A stretch of 64,000 nt of DNA, from NCBI GenBank assembly GCA_944386225.1, contig CALXAH010000003.1, positions 1 to 64,000 of the forward strand, given 5' to 3'. How positions within the stretch are numbered: the first letter of the stretch is position 1; each line of letters begins with the position of its first letter. The position numbers and the translations under genes were made by a program. The notes under the pieces are model-generated. The model searched no databases. It was not told where the DNA came from and worked only from the letters and a program-made list of their open reading frames with translations. Positions 7,711-16,641 of this stretch are shown here, piece by piece. The stretch comes from an uncultured Gemmiger sp. (GTDB taxonomy: Bacteria; Bacillota; Clostridia; Oscillospirales; Ruminococcaceae).

Positions 7711-8334
7711 ATGCTTACCAAACAGGCCTATCTTGCCGACCCCTGCCGCGTCTCGTCACTCCCCTATTGGAAAGCCTGCCGGATTGTGCCGCCGCCGGGG
7801 ATAGTGCTTGTGCACGAGGAAAATTTCGCCTCGGCGAATTATCCTGACTATCGGGATGAGCCGTATTTTCGTCTGCGGCACAACTTGAAAGCTGTGCCTG
7901 CGCCCCAGTTGCCGGATGGCTTTTCAGGCTGCGCTCTTTCCCTTTCGGAGTACGCCTCCCATATCAACCGCTGCTATGAAGATATCGGAGTGACCGAATC
8001 TGAATTGCGGCAATTCACCGACTGGCCGGTATACGACGCCACCCTGTGGATTGCGGCAAAAGACAGCCGGACCGGCGCTGTGGCCGCGACCGGCATTGCC
8101 GATCTGGACCGGGAGATCAAAGAGGGCATTCTGGAATGGATTCAGGTATCGCCGGAATACCGGGGACGTGGGCTGGGCCGTTGGCTGGTCTGCGAACTGC
8201 TGCGGCGTACGCAGGGCCGGGCAGATTTCGCCACCGTATCCGGCCGGTGCGGCAATCCCACTAATCCGGAGCAGCTTTACCGTGCCTGCGGTTTTACGGG
8301 CTGTGATGTATGGCACATCCTGACCCCTGTATGA
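7711..8334 (+). CDS. GNAT-family N-acetyltransferase
   Basis: 207 residues. The acetyl-CoA site is the VSPEYRGRGLGRWLVCELLR block (residues about 147-166; Q/RxxGxG/A type), followed by the C-terminal NPTNPEQLYRACGFTGCDVW strand-helix typical of GNAT folds. The first 90 residues form an unassigned N-terminal extension. AGAAAGG lies nine bases before the ATG. Probably co-transcribed with the NUDIX gene. Acceptor unknown. Confidence 0.85.
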   Translation: MLTKQAYLADPCRVSSLPYWKACRIVPPPGIVLVHEENFASANYPDYRDEPYFRLRHNLKAVPAPQLPDGFSGCALSLSEYASHINRCYEDIGVTESELRQFTDWPVYDATLWIAAKDSRTGAVAATGIADLDREIKEGILEWIQVSPEYRGRGLGRWLVCELLRRTQGRADFATVSGRCGNPTNPEQLYRACGFTGCDVWHILTPV

Positions 8335-8335
8335 C

Positions 8336-8380
8336 AAAACCGCCGCGCTGGAGAAACGCTCTCCCGGCGCGGCGGTTTTA
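8336..8380. terminator. Bidirectional terminator
   Basis: AAAACCGCCGCGC pairs with GCGCGGCGGTTTT (allowing a small internal loop), so both strands have a T-run. It separates the rightward GNAT gene from the leftward phosphoesterase gene. Confidence 0.85.
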
Positions 8381-8384
8381 CTTA

Positions 8385-9053
8385 TTATTCCAGTGGGATC
8401 ACGTCGCAGAAAACCGCGCGGGCTTTCTGGGTCAGGTGCAGGTCCCGGTGATAGCGGCCGAAGTACCACACCTTATATTGCACCCGGGTGGTCAGCCGGT
8501 CGAAAAAGGCGTGCAGCCAGTTGACCTGGGGCTTTTCGGCCATCTGGCTGAACTCCAGCAGACGGGCGGGGGCGTCGTGGGTGAGTATGTAATCCACCTG
8601 ATCACCGCAGGCGGCCAGGTTATCGTCGCACCAGTCCAGCTCGTCGCTGGTGGGCATCTCCGCCCGCCACCAGTTCAGGCCTTCCTCCAGATCTTCCTTG
8701 TCGAAGCTCTCGCCGCCGCCAAAACACAGCAGCTTTTTGCCCTCCAGTTCCAGCACGCTGCCCCGCAGCACCTGGTACAGATTGCCCTCAATATGCCGGG
8801 CGCGGCCGCCGCAGAAATCCTCCACCGGATACTCTTTCAGCAGGTCGTAGTTATCGTGGCAGCCGTCCAGAAACAGGATCTTGTACCGGCGGCGGGCCAG
8901 CCAGGCCAGGTTTTTCTTTTCGGCCTTGCTGCCGTCCCATAAAAAGCCGAAATCCCCCAGCACGATCAGGGTGTCCCCCTTTTTCAGCCGGCGGATGGAT
9001 TTTTCTTCAAAGCGTTCCCGCTCGCCGTGGGTATCGGCGGTCACATAGATCAT
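8385..9053 (-). CDS. Calcineurin-like metallophosphoesterase
   Basis: 222 residues from MIYVTADTHGERERF (GGAGGG upstream; the open frame extends 57 bases further without an RBS). Metal-binding motifs are in order: DTHG (residues 7-10), GDFGFLW (about 33-39), GCHDN (a GNHD variant, about 65-69), THD (about 173) and, in place of the usual GHxH, FGRYHRD near residue 205. It should hydrolyse a phosphoester in the cytoplasm; the His-to-Arg change in the last motif is notable but occurs in some family members. Substrate unknown. Confidence 0.85.
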   Translation of the reverse strand: MIYVTADTHGERERFEEKSIRRLKKGDTLIVLGDFGFLWDGSKAEKKNLAWLARRRYKILFLDGCHDNYDLLKEYPVEDFCGGRARHIEGNLYQVLRGSVLELEGKKLLCFGGGESFDKEDLEEGLNWWRAEMPTSDELDWCDDNLAACGDQVDYILTHDAPARLLEFSQMAEKPQVNWLHAFFDRLTTRVQYKVWYFGRYHRDLHLTQKARAVFCDVIPLE

Positions 9054-9117
9054 CGGAACCCTCCGTCTTTTTGTCAGAATTTGTGGGCGGCGGGTTGTGA
9101 ATCTTTCCATAAAACCC

Positions 9118-9146
9118 TTTATTCTTCCAATTTGTGCTGGTATAAT
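9118..9146 (+). promoter_or_regulatory. Probable promoter of the D,D-carboxypeptidase gene
   Basis: TATAAT at 9141-9146 with an extended -10 (TGG directly before it) and a weak -35 TTTATT 17 bases upstream. The coding start is about 100 bases downstream. Confidence 0.55.
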
Positions 9147-9251
9147 AAAGGATAATATCCGCGCCCGGGCCGCGTCGTGAAGCCATTTTCCGGCTGTGTC
9201 GGCGCGCCGGCCCTGTTTTTTATTCTATCGCTTTTCAGAGGAAATGTCTAT

Positions 9252-10610
9252 ATGAAAAAACTCGCCGCCTGCCTGGCCGTGCTGCTGCTGGGCTGTTCGC
9301 TGCTGGCCGTGCCCGCGGGCGCGGTCGGGTTCACCTCCACCTATACCCCCGCCGCCGAAGGGGTGTATATCGTGAACCTGGACACCAACATTATTGTATA
9401 TGAAAAGAACAGCGAAACGCCGCTTTCCGCCGCCAGCCTGACCAAGCTGATGACCTGCCTGCTGCTGCTGGAGACCTACGGGGACGACCTGGACACCCCC
9501 ACCGCCACCCTGACCTACGAGCACACCAACTATCTGTACGGCAAGAACGCTTCCCATGCGGACATCCGCCAGGGCGAGACCCACACCATGCGCACCCTGC
9601 TGTACTGCATGCTGCTGCCCAGCGCCAACGAGGCGGCCCTGATGGTGGCGGACGCCATCGGCGGCAGCCAGAGCAACTTTGTGTATATGATGAACGCCCG
9701 GGCCAAGGAGCTGGGCTGCACCGGCACCACCTTCACCGACGCCTGCGGCCTGGATCCGAACAACATGACCACCGCCCGGGACATGTATCTGATCCTGCGG
9801 GCGCTGCTGGAATACGACATCTTCAAGGAGATCATCCGGCTGGAGAAATGGGACGTGCCCGCCGCCGCCAAGCATTCCGAACCCTATATGATCCAGACCA
9901 CCAACCTGACCATCCGGCCCAGCGCGGGTGCGGAGTTTTACCGCAGCTACTCCCAGGGCGGCAAGACCGGCAGTCTGGAGGACTGGAAAAACTACGCGGG
10001 CTGGCACAGCCAGGACGGGGCCAGCTATATCAGCGTGGTGCTGCACAGCCCCAACAGCTGCGACCAGTGGGGCGTTCAGTATACCTATGACGACGGCACC
10101 CCCAAATACAACCCGGCCCTGTACGAGACCGATATGCTTATGGACTGGGTGTTTGACAGCTTCTCCATCCAGGCGGCGCTGGACACCCAGCAGCCCATTG
10201 AGGAGGTCAAGGTCAAGTACAGCGCCCAGACCGATACCCTGCTGCTCTACCCGGCGGATGATCTGCAGACCCTGCTGCCCAAGGACGGGGACGGCACCGA
10301 GACCCAGCGGGTATTTGACCTGCCGGAGAGTGTGGCCGCCCCGGTGAAGCAGGGGGATGTGATCGGTACGGTGACCGTATCGCTGAGCGGGCAGGTGCTG
10401 GGCACGGTGGAGCTGCTGGCCGGCTCGGACGTGGAGCGCAGCGAGCTGCTGTTTGTGGCCGCCAAGGTAAGCGAATTTTTCGGCAGCCGGTATTTCAAGG
10501 TGGTACTGGTGCTGACCATCCTGGCTTTTGTGGGATACCTCGTGGCCTGGGTGACCATCACCGTACAGGATAAACGCAAGAACCGCAACAAGATCCGCCG
10601 CCGGTACTGA
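9252..10610 (+). CDS. D-alanyl-D-alanine carboxypeptidase (penicillin-binding protein 5/6 type)
   Basis: 452 residues. The start is set by a signal peptide MKKLAACLAVLLLGCSLLAV and AGAGGAAA upstream; the open frame begins earlier at 9177. All three active-site motifs of peptidase S11 are present: SLTK (62-65), SAN (about 126) and KTG (about 237). It trims the terminal D-Ala from peptidoglycan stem peptides outside the membrane. Unlike PBP5, which ends in an amphipathic helix, this one ends in a clear membrane helix (VVLVLTILAFVGYLVAWVTI) and a basic tail, so it is held by a true C-terminal anchor. Confidence 0.9.
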   Translation: MKKLAACLAVLLLGCSLLAVPAGAVGFTSTYTPAAEGVYIVNLDTNIIVYEKNSETPLSAASLTKLMTCLLLLETYGDDLDTPTATLTYEHTNYLYGKNASHADIRQGETHTMRTLLYCMLLPSANEAALMVADAIGGSQSNFVYMMNARAKELGCTGTTFTDACGLDPNNMTTARDMYLILRALLEYDIFKEIIRLEKWDVPAAAKHSEPYMIQTTNLTIRPSAGAEFYRSYSQGGKTGSLEDWKNYAGWHSQDGASYISVVLHSPNSCDQWGVQYTYDDGTPKYNPALYETDMLMDWVFDSFSIQAALDTQQPIEEVKVKYSAQTDTLLLYPADDLQTLLPKDGDGTETQRVFDLPESVAAPVKQGDVIGTVTVSLSGQVLGTVELLAGSDVERSELLFVAAKVSEFFGSRYFKVVLVLTILAFVGYLVAWVTITVQDKRKNRNKIRRRY

Positions 10611-10659
10611 CGGCGTCCCCGGTTCCGCACCGCGGGGCCGCAACGAAAGGATGAGCAGG

Positions 10660-12108
10660 ATGTTCAACGTACAGCGCAATCTTACCACCATCATGGATTT
10701 TTATGAGCTGACCATGTCGGCCGGTTATCTGGAAGAAGGCTACGAAGACAAGATCAGTGTGTTCGATATGTTCTTCCGCCGCATCCCGGACGGGGGCGGT
10801 TTCGCCATCATGGCGGGCCTGGCCCAGTTCATCGAATCCATCGACAACCTGCATTTCACCCCGGAGGATATCCGCTTTCTGCGGGGTACCGGCGTGTTCA
10901 ACGAGCGGTTCCTGACCTATCTGGAAAACTTTCAATTCCACTGCAACGTCTGGGCCATCGAGGAGGGTATGCCCATCTTTCCCAAGGAGCCGATTGTGAC
11001 GGTGGAGGGCCCGGCCATCGAGTGCCAGCTGATCGAGACGCTGCTGCTGGTCACCTTCAACCACCAGTGCCTGATTGCCACCAAGGCCAACCGGATCGTG
11101 CGGTCGGCCCAGGGGCGGCCGGTGATGGAGTTCGGCGCCCGCCGGGCCCAGGGCTACGACGGCGCGGTGTACGGCGCCCGGGCCGCCTACATCGGCGGCT
11201 GCGGCTCCACCAGCTGTGTGATGGCAAGCCGGGATTTTGGTATTCCGGCCAGCGGCACCATGGCCCACAGCTGGGTGCAGATGTTCCCCAGCGAGTATGA
11301 CGCCTTCAAAAAATACGCCGAGTTATATCCCGACGCCTGTGTACTGTTGGTTGACACCTACAGCGTGACCAAGAGCGGCGTACCCAACGCCATCAAGGTA
11401 TTTGACGAGGTATTGAAGCCCATGGGCAAGCGGCCCAAGGGCATCCGCATCGACTCGGGCGATATTGCCTACCTGTCCAAGAAGGCCCGGCGGATGCTGG
11501 ACGCGGCCGGATATCCCGACTGCACCATCTGCGCTTCCAACAGTCTGGATGAGTACATCGTGCGGGATCTGATCCTGCAGGGCGCCAAGGTGGACAGCTT
11601 CGGCATCGGTGAAAACATGATCACCGCCAAGAGCGACCCGGTATTCGGCGGGGTGTACAAGCTGGCCGCCGTAGGCGACGACGAGGGCGGCTACATTCCC
11701 AAGATCAAGGTGAGCGAGAGCATCGAGAAGATGACCATTCCCCACCTGAAAAAGGTCTGGCGCATCTATGACAACGAGACCGGCAAGGCCATGGCCGACC
11801 TGGTGACGGTGTACGATGAAATTGTAGAGACCGAAAACGGCATCACCCTGTTTGACCCGGTGGAGACCTGGAAACAGCGCACCTTTACCGGCTGCAGCGC
11901 CCGCTGCATCACCACCCCCATCTACCAGGGCGGCAAGCGGGTATACGAAAGCCCCAGCCTGCCCCGCATCCAGGAATACTGCGCGGCCCAGGTGGCTACC
12001 CTGTGGGACGAGGTAACCCGTTTCGAAAACCCCCACCGCTACTATGTAGACCTGAGCCAGAAGCTGTGGGACTGCCAGCAGGCGCTGCTGCGCGGCCTGA
12101 ACCGCTGA
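10660..12108 (+). CDS. pncB: Nicotinate phosphoribosyltransferase
   Basis: 482 residues from MFNVQRNLTTIMDFYELTMS; GAAAGG nine bases upstream favours ATG 10660 over ATG 10651. Matches the clostridial/bacillary NAPRTase throughout: FFRRIPDGGGFAIMAGL near the N-terminus, GARRAQGYDGAVYGARAAYI in the middle, the HSWVQMF block and RIDSGDIAYLSKKARRML at the phosphoribosyl site. It makes nicotinate mononucleotide from nicotinate and PRPP, the entry step of NAD salvage. Followed by its own terminator. Confidence 0.95.
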   Translation: MFNVQRNLTTIMDFYELTMSAGYLEEGYEDKISVFDMFFRRIPDGGGFAIMAGLAQFIESIDNLHFTPEDIRFLRGTGVFNERFLTYLENFQFHCNVWAIEEGMPIFPKEPIVTVEGPAIECQLIETLLLVTFNHQCLIATKANRIVRSAQGRPVMEFGARRAQGYDGAVYGARAAYIGGCGSTSCVMASRDFGIPASGTMAHSWVQMFPSEYDAFKKYAELYPDACVLLVDTYSVTKSGVPNAIKVFDEVLKPMGKRPKGIRIDSGDIAYLSKKARRMLDAAGYPDCTICASNSLDEYIVRDLILQGAKVDSFGIGENMITAKSDPVFGGVYKLAAVGDDEGGYIPKIKVSESIEKMTIPHLKKVWRIYDNETGKAMADLVTVYDEIVETENGITLFDPVETWKQRTFTGCSARCITTPIYQGGKRVYESPSLPRIQEYCAAQVATLWDEVTRFENPHRYYVDLSQKLWDCQQALLRGLNR

Positions 12109-12125
12109 TTTTTCCGTATGAACCG

Positions 12126-12163
12126 AACACCTCCGGGGAAAACTCTTCTCCGGAGGTGTTTTT
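12126..12163 (+). terminator. pncB terminator
   Basis: AACACCTCCGG pairs with CCGGAGGTGTT, followed by TTTTTCG. The 3' arm contains GGAGGTG, which is also the only RBS-like sequence before the next gene. Confidence 0.85.
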
Positions 12164-12168
12164 CGTCT

Positions 12169-12534
12169 ATGCGGGAACGGACAATTACATTTTGTACCGG
12201 GGCGCTGGGCTATGGGGCGGTGGAGTTGGCCTGGCGGGGTTCCACCCACTGGACCATGCTGCTGGCCGGCGGGCTGGCGCTGCTGTTGATCGAGGGCATC
12301 AGCGACGGGCTGCGGCTGCCGCTGGCGGTTCAGGCCGCCGCCGCGGCAGCGGCCATCACCCTGCTGGAACTGGCAACAGGGCTTGTGTGCAACCGGCTGC
12401 TGGGCTGGCAGGTCTGGGATTATTCCCGGCAATGGGGCAACCTGTGGGGGCAGGTCTGCCCGCTGTACAGCCTGTTCTGGTTTGCGCTCTGTCTGCCCTG
12501 GGTGTGGATGTTCCGCCGCACCCGGCACAGCTGA
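12169..12534 (+). CDS. Putative ABC-transporter-type membrane protein (CmpB/DUF1113 family)
   Basis: 121 residues from MRERTITFCTGALGYGA. Four hydrophobic segments and the family signature YSRQWGNLWGQVCPLYSLFW near the C-terminus identify PF06541-like membrane proteins. Function is not established. The start lies only six bases after the pncB terminator; its RBS would be the GGAGGTG in the 3' arm of that hairpin. The frame is open upstream to 12118, but that would run through the terminator. Confidence 0.7.
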   Translation: MRERTITFCTGALGYGAVELAWRGSTHWTMLLAGGLALLLIEGISDGLRLPLAVQAAAAAAAITLLELATGLVCNRLLGWQVWDYSRQWGNLWGQVCPLYSLFWFALCLPWVWMFRRTRHS

Positions 12535-12545
12535 GCGGCGATACA

Positions 12546-12602
12546 CAAAAAACGGCGGGGCACGCCGTGGGGGGATTCTTTTTCCCCACGGTGCGCCCCG
12601 CC
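12546..12602 (-). terminator. Long hairpin, minus-strand terminator
   Basis: A 19-base stem GGCGGGGCACGCCGTGGGG / CCCCACGGTGCGCCCCGCC (near perfect) with a pyrimidine-rich loop, followed on the minus strand by GTTTTTTG. It is the second of two hairpins after hsp20 and also insulates the rightward gene. Confidence 0.75.
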
Positions 12603-12647
12603 TGCGGTTTGGCCCGTTCTCCGGGCGGAGAGGGTAGAAACGCGAAA

Positions 12648-12688
12648 GGCCCCCGGTCTTCCGGGCGGATGCCGGAAAACCGGGGGCC
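12648..12688 (-). terminator. Hairpin downstream of hsp20
   Basis: On the minus strand GGCCCCCGGTTTTCCGG pairs with CCGGAAGACCGGGGGCC, followed by TTTCGCGTTT. Lies 30 bases after the hsp20 stop and probably acts with the hairpin at 12546-12602. Confidence 0.65.
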
Positions 12689-12717
12689 GCGTTTGGTGAT
12701 GCTGTCCCGGTGCGCCG

Positions 12718-13158
12718 TTACTCAATGGCGATCCGGTTGGGCTGCTGCGGCAGAGCCGGGCTCTGCTTGGGCATGCTCAGGGTGAGCACGCCGGACTCAA
12801 ACTTGCCGCGGATATCCTCGGGCTTCAGATCGCCCACATAGAAGCTGCGGCTGCAGGAACCGGCGTACCGCTCCCGGCGGATATACCGGCCTTGCTTGTC
12901 GGTCTCGTCCTTGTCCAGGCCCTTCTGGGCGCTGACGGTCAGGTAACCGTCCTTCAGTTCCACGTTGACCTCGTCCTTCTTGAAGCCCGGCAGGTCGACG
13001 GAAAGCGTATAGCCGTTCTCATTCTCCTGCACATCGGTTTTCATCAGGTTGCGGGCGTGCTTGCCGTACAGGGCGTTGCTGCCGTTCCACAGCCGGCGCT
13101 CAAAGGCGTCATCAAAGAATTCATCAAACAGGTTTTCACCAAAAATGCTGGGCAACAT
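12718..13158 (-). CDS. Small heat-shock protein Hsp20/alpha-crystallin
   Basis: 146 residues. Residues 40-130 are the alpha-crystallin domain (TDVQENENGYTLSVDLPGFK, VNVELKDGYLTVSAQK, RRERYAGSCSRSFYVG, ESGVLTLSMPK); the short N-terminal arm MLPSIFGENLFDEFFDDAFE is typical of clostridial Hsp18-like proteins, and the C-terminal tail ends NRIAIE (I-x-I motif). It holds unfolding proteins in the cytoplasm. The gene has a sigma-A promoter covered by a CIRCE-like operator, so it is expected to be heat-inducible through HrcA. Confidence 0.92.
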   Translation of the reverse strand: MLPSIFGENLFDEFFDDAFERRLWNGSNALYGKHARNLMKTDVQENENGYTLSVDLPGFKKDEVNVELKDGYLTVSAQKGLDKDETDKQGRYIRRERYAGSCSRSFYVGDLKPEDIRGKFESGVLTLSMPKQSPALPQQPNRIAIE

Positions 13159-13250
13159 AAGTCATTCCTCCATTCTTGATGTTGCTTTCTTGTGTTGCAG
13201 GTACCCGGCCCGGGCCTCTCTCTGGGGCTCCGTTCCTTTGGTACGCCTAC

Positions 13251-13293
13251 ACTATACCACCGTTCTTTAGCACTGTCAAGCTTAGATTGCTAA
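13251..13293 (-). promoter_or_regulatory. hsp20 promoter with CIRCE-like operator
   Basis: Minus strand: TTGACA (13279-13274), 17-base spacer, TATAGT (13256-13251). Overlapping its -35, plus-strand 13267-13293 reads TTAGCACTG-N9-GATTGCTAA, which differs from the HrcA operator consensus TTAGCACTC-N9-GAGTGCTAA at one position in each half. Confidence 0.75.
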
Positions 13294-13375
13294 TGTTTAC
13301 AGAAAAATAATATTTCCGTCACAACTGGCCCGGTTTTTGGCTAAATCAAGCCATTTCTCATTTCGCAACATATTT

Positions 13376-13402
13376 TTAGCACTGTTTAACTTATATTGCT
13401 AG
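13376..13402. promoter_or_regulatory. Second, weaker CIRCE-like element
   Basis: TTAGCACTG-N9-TATTGCTAG, same orientation and same spacer core (..AACTTA) as the element at 13267 but 109 bases further from hsp20. No promoter is evident on it. The stretch 13159-13537 otherwise holds only the hsp20 leader, these two sites and the rplL terminator. Confidence 0.5.
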
Positions 13403-13443
13403 CAAATCAGAATAACGCCTCACAGCATCAAACAGGCGTCCGG

Positions 13444-13484
13444 ACAAGCAAAAGAGGCATGGCTCTACAGAGCCATGCCTCTTT
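13444..13484 (-). terminator. rplJ-rplL terminator
   Basis: Perfect 15-base stem AAAGAGGCATGGCTC / GAGCCATGCCTCTTT with a 4-base loop and TTTTGCTTG on the minus strand, 50 bases after the rplL stop. Confidence 0.9.
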
Positions 13485-13537
13485 ATACACTGTGCAAAAC
13501 AGGTGTGCCGCAGAACGCGGCATTGCAAGGGAAGAAC

Positions 13538-13909
13538 TTACTTCAGCTCGACCTTGGCGCCAGCCTCTTCCAGCTTCTTCTTGATGTCCTCGGCGTCGGC
13601 CTTGGAAGCGCCCTCCTTGATGGGCTTCGGGGCGTTGTCAACCAGGTCCTTGGCGTCCTTCAGGCCCAGGCCGGTGATCTCCTTGACGATCTTGATGACG
13701 TTCATCTTGCTGGCGCCAACCTCGGCCAGGATAACGTCAAACTCGGTCTTCTCCTCAGCAGCAGGAGCAGCAGCGGCAGCGGGAGCGGCAGCAGCGGCCA
13801 CGGCGGACACGCCGAACTCCTCGCAGTAGGTGTCGATCAGCTCTTTCAGCTCCAGAACGCTCAGCTCTTTGACGGCGTCGATGATCTTGGTGATTTTCTC
13901 AGAAGCCAT
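13538..13909 (-). CDS. rplL: 50S ribosomal protein L7/L12
   Basis: 123 residues from [20 protein letters not shown] (GGAGG upstream; an in-frame TTG 15 bases earlier overlaps the RBS). N-terminal dimerisation helices, an Ala-rich hinge ([19 protein letters not shown]) and the C-terminal factor-binding domain [20 protein letters not shown] ... [20 protein letters not shown]. It forms the stalk that recruits translation GTPases. Last gene of the rplJL unit. Confidence 0.97.
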   Translation of the reverse strand: MASEKITKIIDAVKELSVLELKELIDTYCEEFGVSAVAAAAAPAAAAAPAAEEKTEFDVILAEVGASKMNVIKIVKEITGLGLKDAKDLVDNAPKPIKEGASKADAEDIKKKLEEAGAKVELK

Positions 13910-13998
13910 TGTATTTACCTCCAATTTAGTTGAATTTTGTTTTTGGGGTCCGGCACGCTCATGCGGCGCGGCGGACGGGTTGCAGCCGGATCAGGCGA

Positions 13999-14511
13999 TC
14001 AGGCGGCGGGTTCCTCGCTGGACTTGTCCACGTAAGCCTGCATGGCCACAGCCAGACCGCTGAGGGTGCTGGTGAGGGCGCCGGCGAACATGGAGAGCAT
14101 ACCCTCCAGACCGGGCAGCTTGGCAATAGCCTCAACCTCGGCCTTGTCCATCAGCTGGCCGTCGATGTAACCGACCTTGACATTGAACTTGTCCTTGCCG
14201 GCATCGGCGTACTTGCACAGGATACGGGCGGGGGCGATGCGGTCCTCCTTGGAGATGGCGATGGCGGTGGTGCCTTCCAGCACGCTGCTCATGCCCTCCA
14301 GTTCGGTGCCGGCCAGAGCCAGACGCAGCATGGTGTTCTTGACAACCGCATACTCAACGCCGGCCTCGCGCAGCTCCTTACGCATCTTGGTATCGTCGGC
14401 CACGGTGATGCCTTTGTAGTCCACGACCACGCCGGCCACGGAAGCCGCGAGCTTCTCTTTCAGCTCGGCCACATAGGCCTGCTTCTCGCTCAGGATTTTT
14501 GCACTGGGCAT
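13999..14511 (-). CDS. rplJ: 50S ribosomal protein L10
   Basis: 170 residues starting MPSAKILSEKQAYVAELKEK, with the L10 core VVVDYKGITVADDTKMRKEL and a C-terminal helix for L12 dimers. GAGGTG precedes the ATG. It anchors L7/L12 to 23S rRNA, and free L10 represses its own mRNA through the leader immediately upstream. Confidence 0.97.
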   Translation of the reverse strand: MPSAKILSEKQAYVAELKEKLAASVAGVVVDYKGITVADDTKMRKELREAGVEYAVVKNTMLRLALAGTELEGMSSVLEGTTAIAISKEDRIAPARILCKYADAGKDKFNVKVGYIDGQLMDKAEVEAIAKLPGLEGMLSMFAGALTSTLSGLAVAMQAYVDKSSEEPAA

Positions 14512-14517
14512 TTGATT

Positions 14518-14673
14518 TCACCTCGTTTCACACTTACTAGGCAACATAAAAGCCACCCTCCCGCACTGCGAGAAGGTGGCATAACACACTTGTAAACAAG
14601 CCTGATGCGCGTTTCTCGGCAGGCAAGGGCAGGGCCCTTTTATGCGGATTGCACCTGCTGTCTTAAAAACAGC
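14518..14673 (-). ncRNA. Ribosomal protein L10 leader with attenuator
   Basis: On the minus strand the transcript carries AAGACAGCAGGTG (14664-14652) and CCTGCCGAG (14623-14615), the conserved internal-loop sequences of the bacterial L10 leader. A strong stem GCCACC...GGTGGC (14580-14552) followed by TTTTATG lies between the leader and rplJ and can act as an attenuator. In the family, L10(L12) binding to the leader reduces rplJL expression. Confidence 0.8.
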
Positions 14674-14679
14674 ATGAGT

Positions 14680-14708
14680 ATTATACCGCGCAAAAGGCGG
14701 CTTGTCAA
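14680..14708 (-). promoter_or_regulatory. rplJL promoter
   Basis: Minus strand TTGACA (14708-14703), 17-base spacer, TATAAT (14685-14680): a perfect sigma-A promoter just after the rplA stop and upstream of the L10 leader, so rplJL is transcribed independently as well as by any read-through from rplKA. Confidence 0.9.
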
Positions 14709-14725
14709 GGGTTTTGCTGAAGAAA

Positions 14726-15421
<696 letters not shown>

Positions 15422-15519
15422 GGCTATCTATCCTCCTAATGTGGTGGTATCGGGCGTATGGCCCTCCCACGTTATGGGGGCAGGCGCTGCGGCCCGCCCG
15501 CTTACGGGATCGCCGGGAA

Positions 15520-15945
15520 TCAGTCCACTACGGTGACGCCCATGCTGCGGCAGGTGCCGGCGATCATGCTGATCGCGGTCTCCAGGCTGCCGGCGTTCAG
15601 GTCGGGCATCTTGGTCTTGGCGATCTCTTCCAGCTGAGCGCGGGTGATGGTGGCAACCTTGGTCTTGTTGGGCACACCGGAACCGCTCTCAATGCCGCAG
15701 GCCTTCTTGATCAGGACCGGGGCCGGAGGAGTCTTGGTGACGAAGCTGAAGGAATGGTCCGCGTAGACGGTGATGACCACGGGGATGATGTAGCCCATAT
15801 CCTTCTGGGTACGCTCGTTGAACTCCTTGGTGAACGCCATGATGTTCACGCCGTGCTGGCCCAGGGCGGGACCTACCGGGGGAGCCGGAGTCGCCTTGCC
15901 GGCGGGGATCTGCAGCTTGATATAGCCAATAACTTTCTGCGCCAT
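15520..15945 (-). CDS. rplK: 50S ribosomal protein L11
   Basis: 141 residues. N-terminal [20 protein letters not shown] thiostrepton-region motif and the C-terminal RNA-binding domain ending [17 protein letters not shown]. Forms the base of the GTPase-associated centre. GGAGGTG before the ATG. Confidence 0.97.
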   Translation of the reverse strand: MAQKVIGYIKLQIPAGKATPAPPVGPALGQHGVNIMAFTKEFNERTQKDMGYIIPVVITVYADHSFSFVTKTPPAPVLIKKACGIESGSGVPNKTKVATITRAQLEEIAKTKMPDLNAGSLETAISMIAGTCRSMGVTVVD

Positions 15946-16026
15946 AATAATGCACCTCCAAAATTTGTGGTAAGTTAGCGGGCCGGGTCACGGCCCTCCC
16001 ACGGGCACGGCTCGCCGCCGCGCCCT

Positions 16027-16053
16027 ATAAAAACCGCGCCTGGCGGTTTTTAC
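16027..16053 (-). terminator. Weak terminator or attenuator between nusG and rplK
   Basis: AAAAACCGC pairs with GCGGTTTTT (5-base loop), giving T-runs on both strands. Lies 30 bases after the nusG stop, so it may lower read-through into rplKA rather than fully terminate. Confidence 0.55.
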
Positions 16054-16079
16054 CGTTGCGTTTTGTGGCCGGTTTGCGG

Positions 16080-16601
16080 TCACACGGGTTTGGCCTGGCT
16101 CAGTTCCAGCTCCGCCGAGGTATCGCGGCCGAACATGGATACCTTTACCTTGACCAGGCGTTTTTCCAGGTCGATGGATTCCACCACACCCACAAAGCCT
16201 TCCAGAGGCCCGGCGGTGATCTCCACATTGTCGCCCTGCTCATAGTCCACGCTGATTTCGCTGGCGCTCTCCACGCCCAGCCGGTCCACTTCCTCCTGAG
16301 TCAGGGGGATGGGCTTGGTGGACGTGCCCACGAAGCCGGTGACCCCGCGGGTGTTGCGCACGATGTACCAGCTCTCGTCGGTCATGACCATCTTGACCAG
16401 GACATAACCGGGGAAGAGCTTGTGCTCCACCATACGCTCTTTGCCGTCCTTGATCTCGGGCACGACCTCCACAGGGATGCGCACCTCACTGATCAAATCC
16501 TGCAGGCGGCGGTTCTCCACCATGGTGGAAAGGTCCTGCGCCACCTTGTTTTCGTAACCGGAATAGGTATGCACTACATACCACATCGCCTGTTCTGCCA
16601 T
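16080..16601 (-). CDS. nusG: Transcription termination/antitermination protein NusG
   Basis: 173 residues. NGN domain (MWYVVHTYSGYENKVAQDLS, KLFPGYVLVKMVMTDESWYI, VRNTRGVTGFVG) followed by a KOW domain (GDNVEITAGPLEGFVGVVES). Binds RNA polymerase and couples it to Rho or ribosomes. Standard position after secE. Confidence 0.97.
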   Translation of the reverse strand: MAEQAMWYVVHTYSGYENKVAQDLSTMVENRRLQDLISEVRIPVEVVPEIKDGKERMVEHKLFPGYVLVKMVMTDESWYIVRNTRGVTGFVGTSTKPIPLTQEEVDRLGVESASEISVDYEQGDNVEITAGPLEGFVGVVESIDLEKRLVKVKVSMFGRDTSAELELSQAKPV

Positions 16602-16641
16602 GACGTCACCTCCGCAATCGCAAGTCAGATGGGCGAACGGC

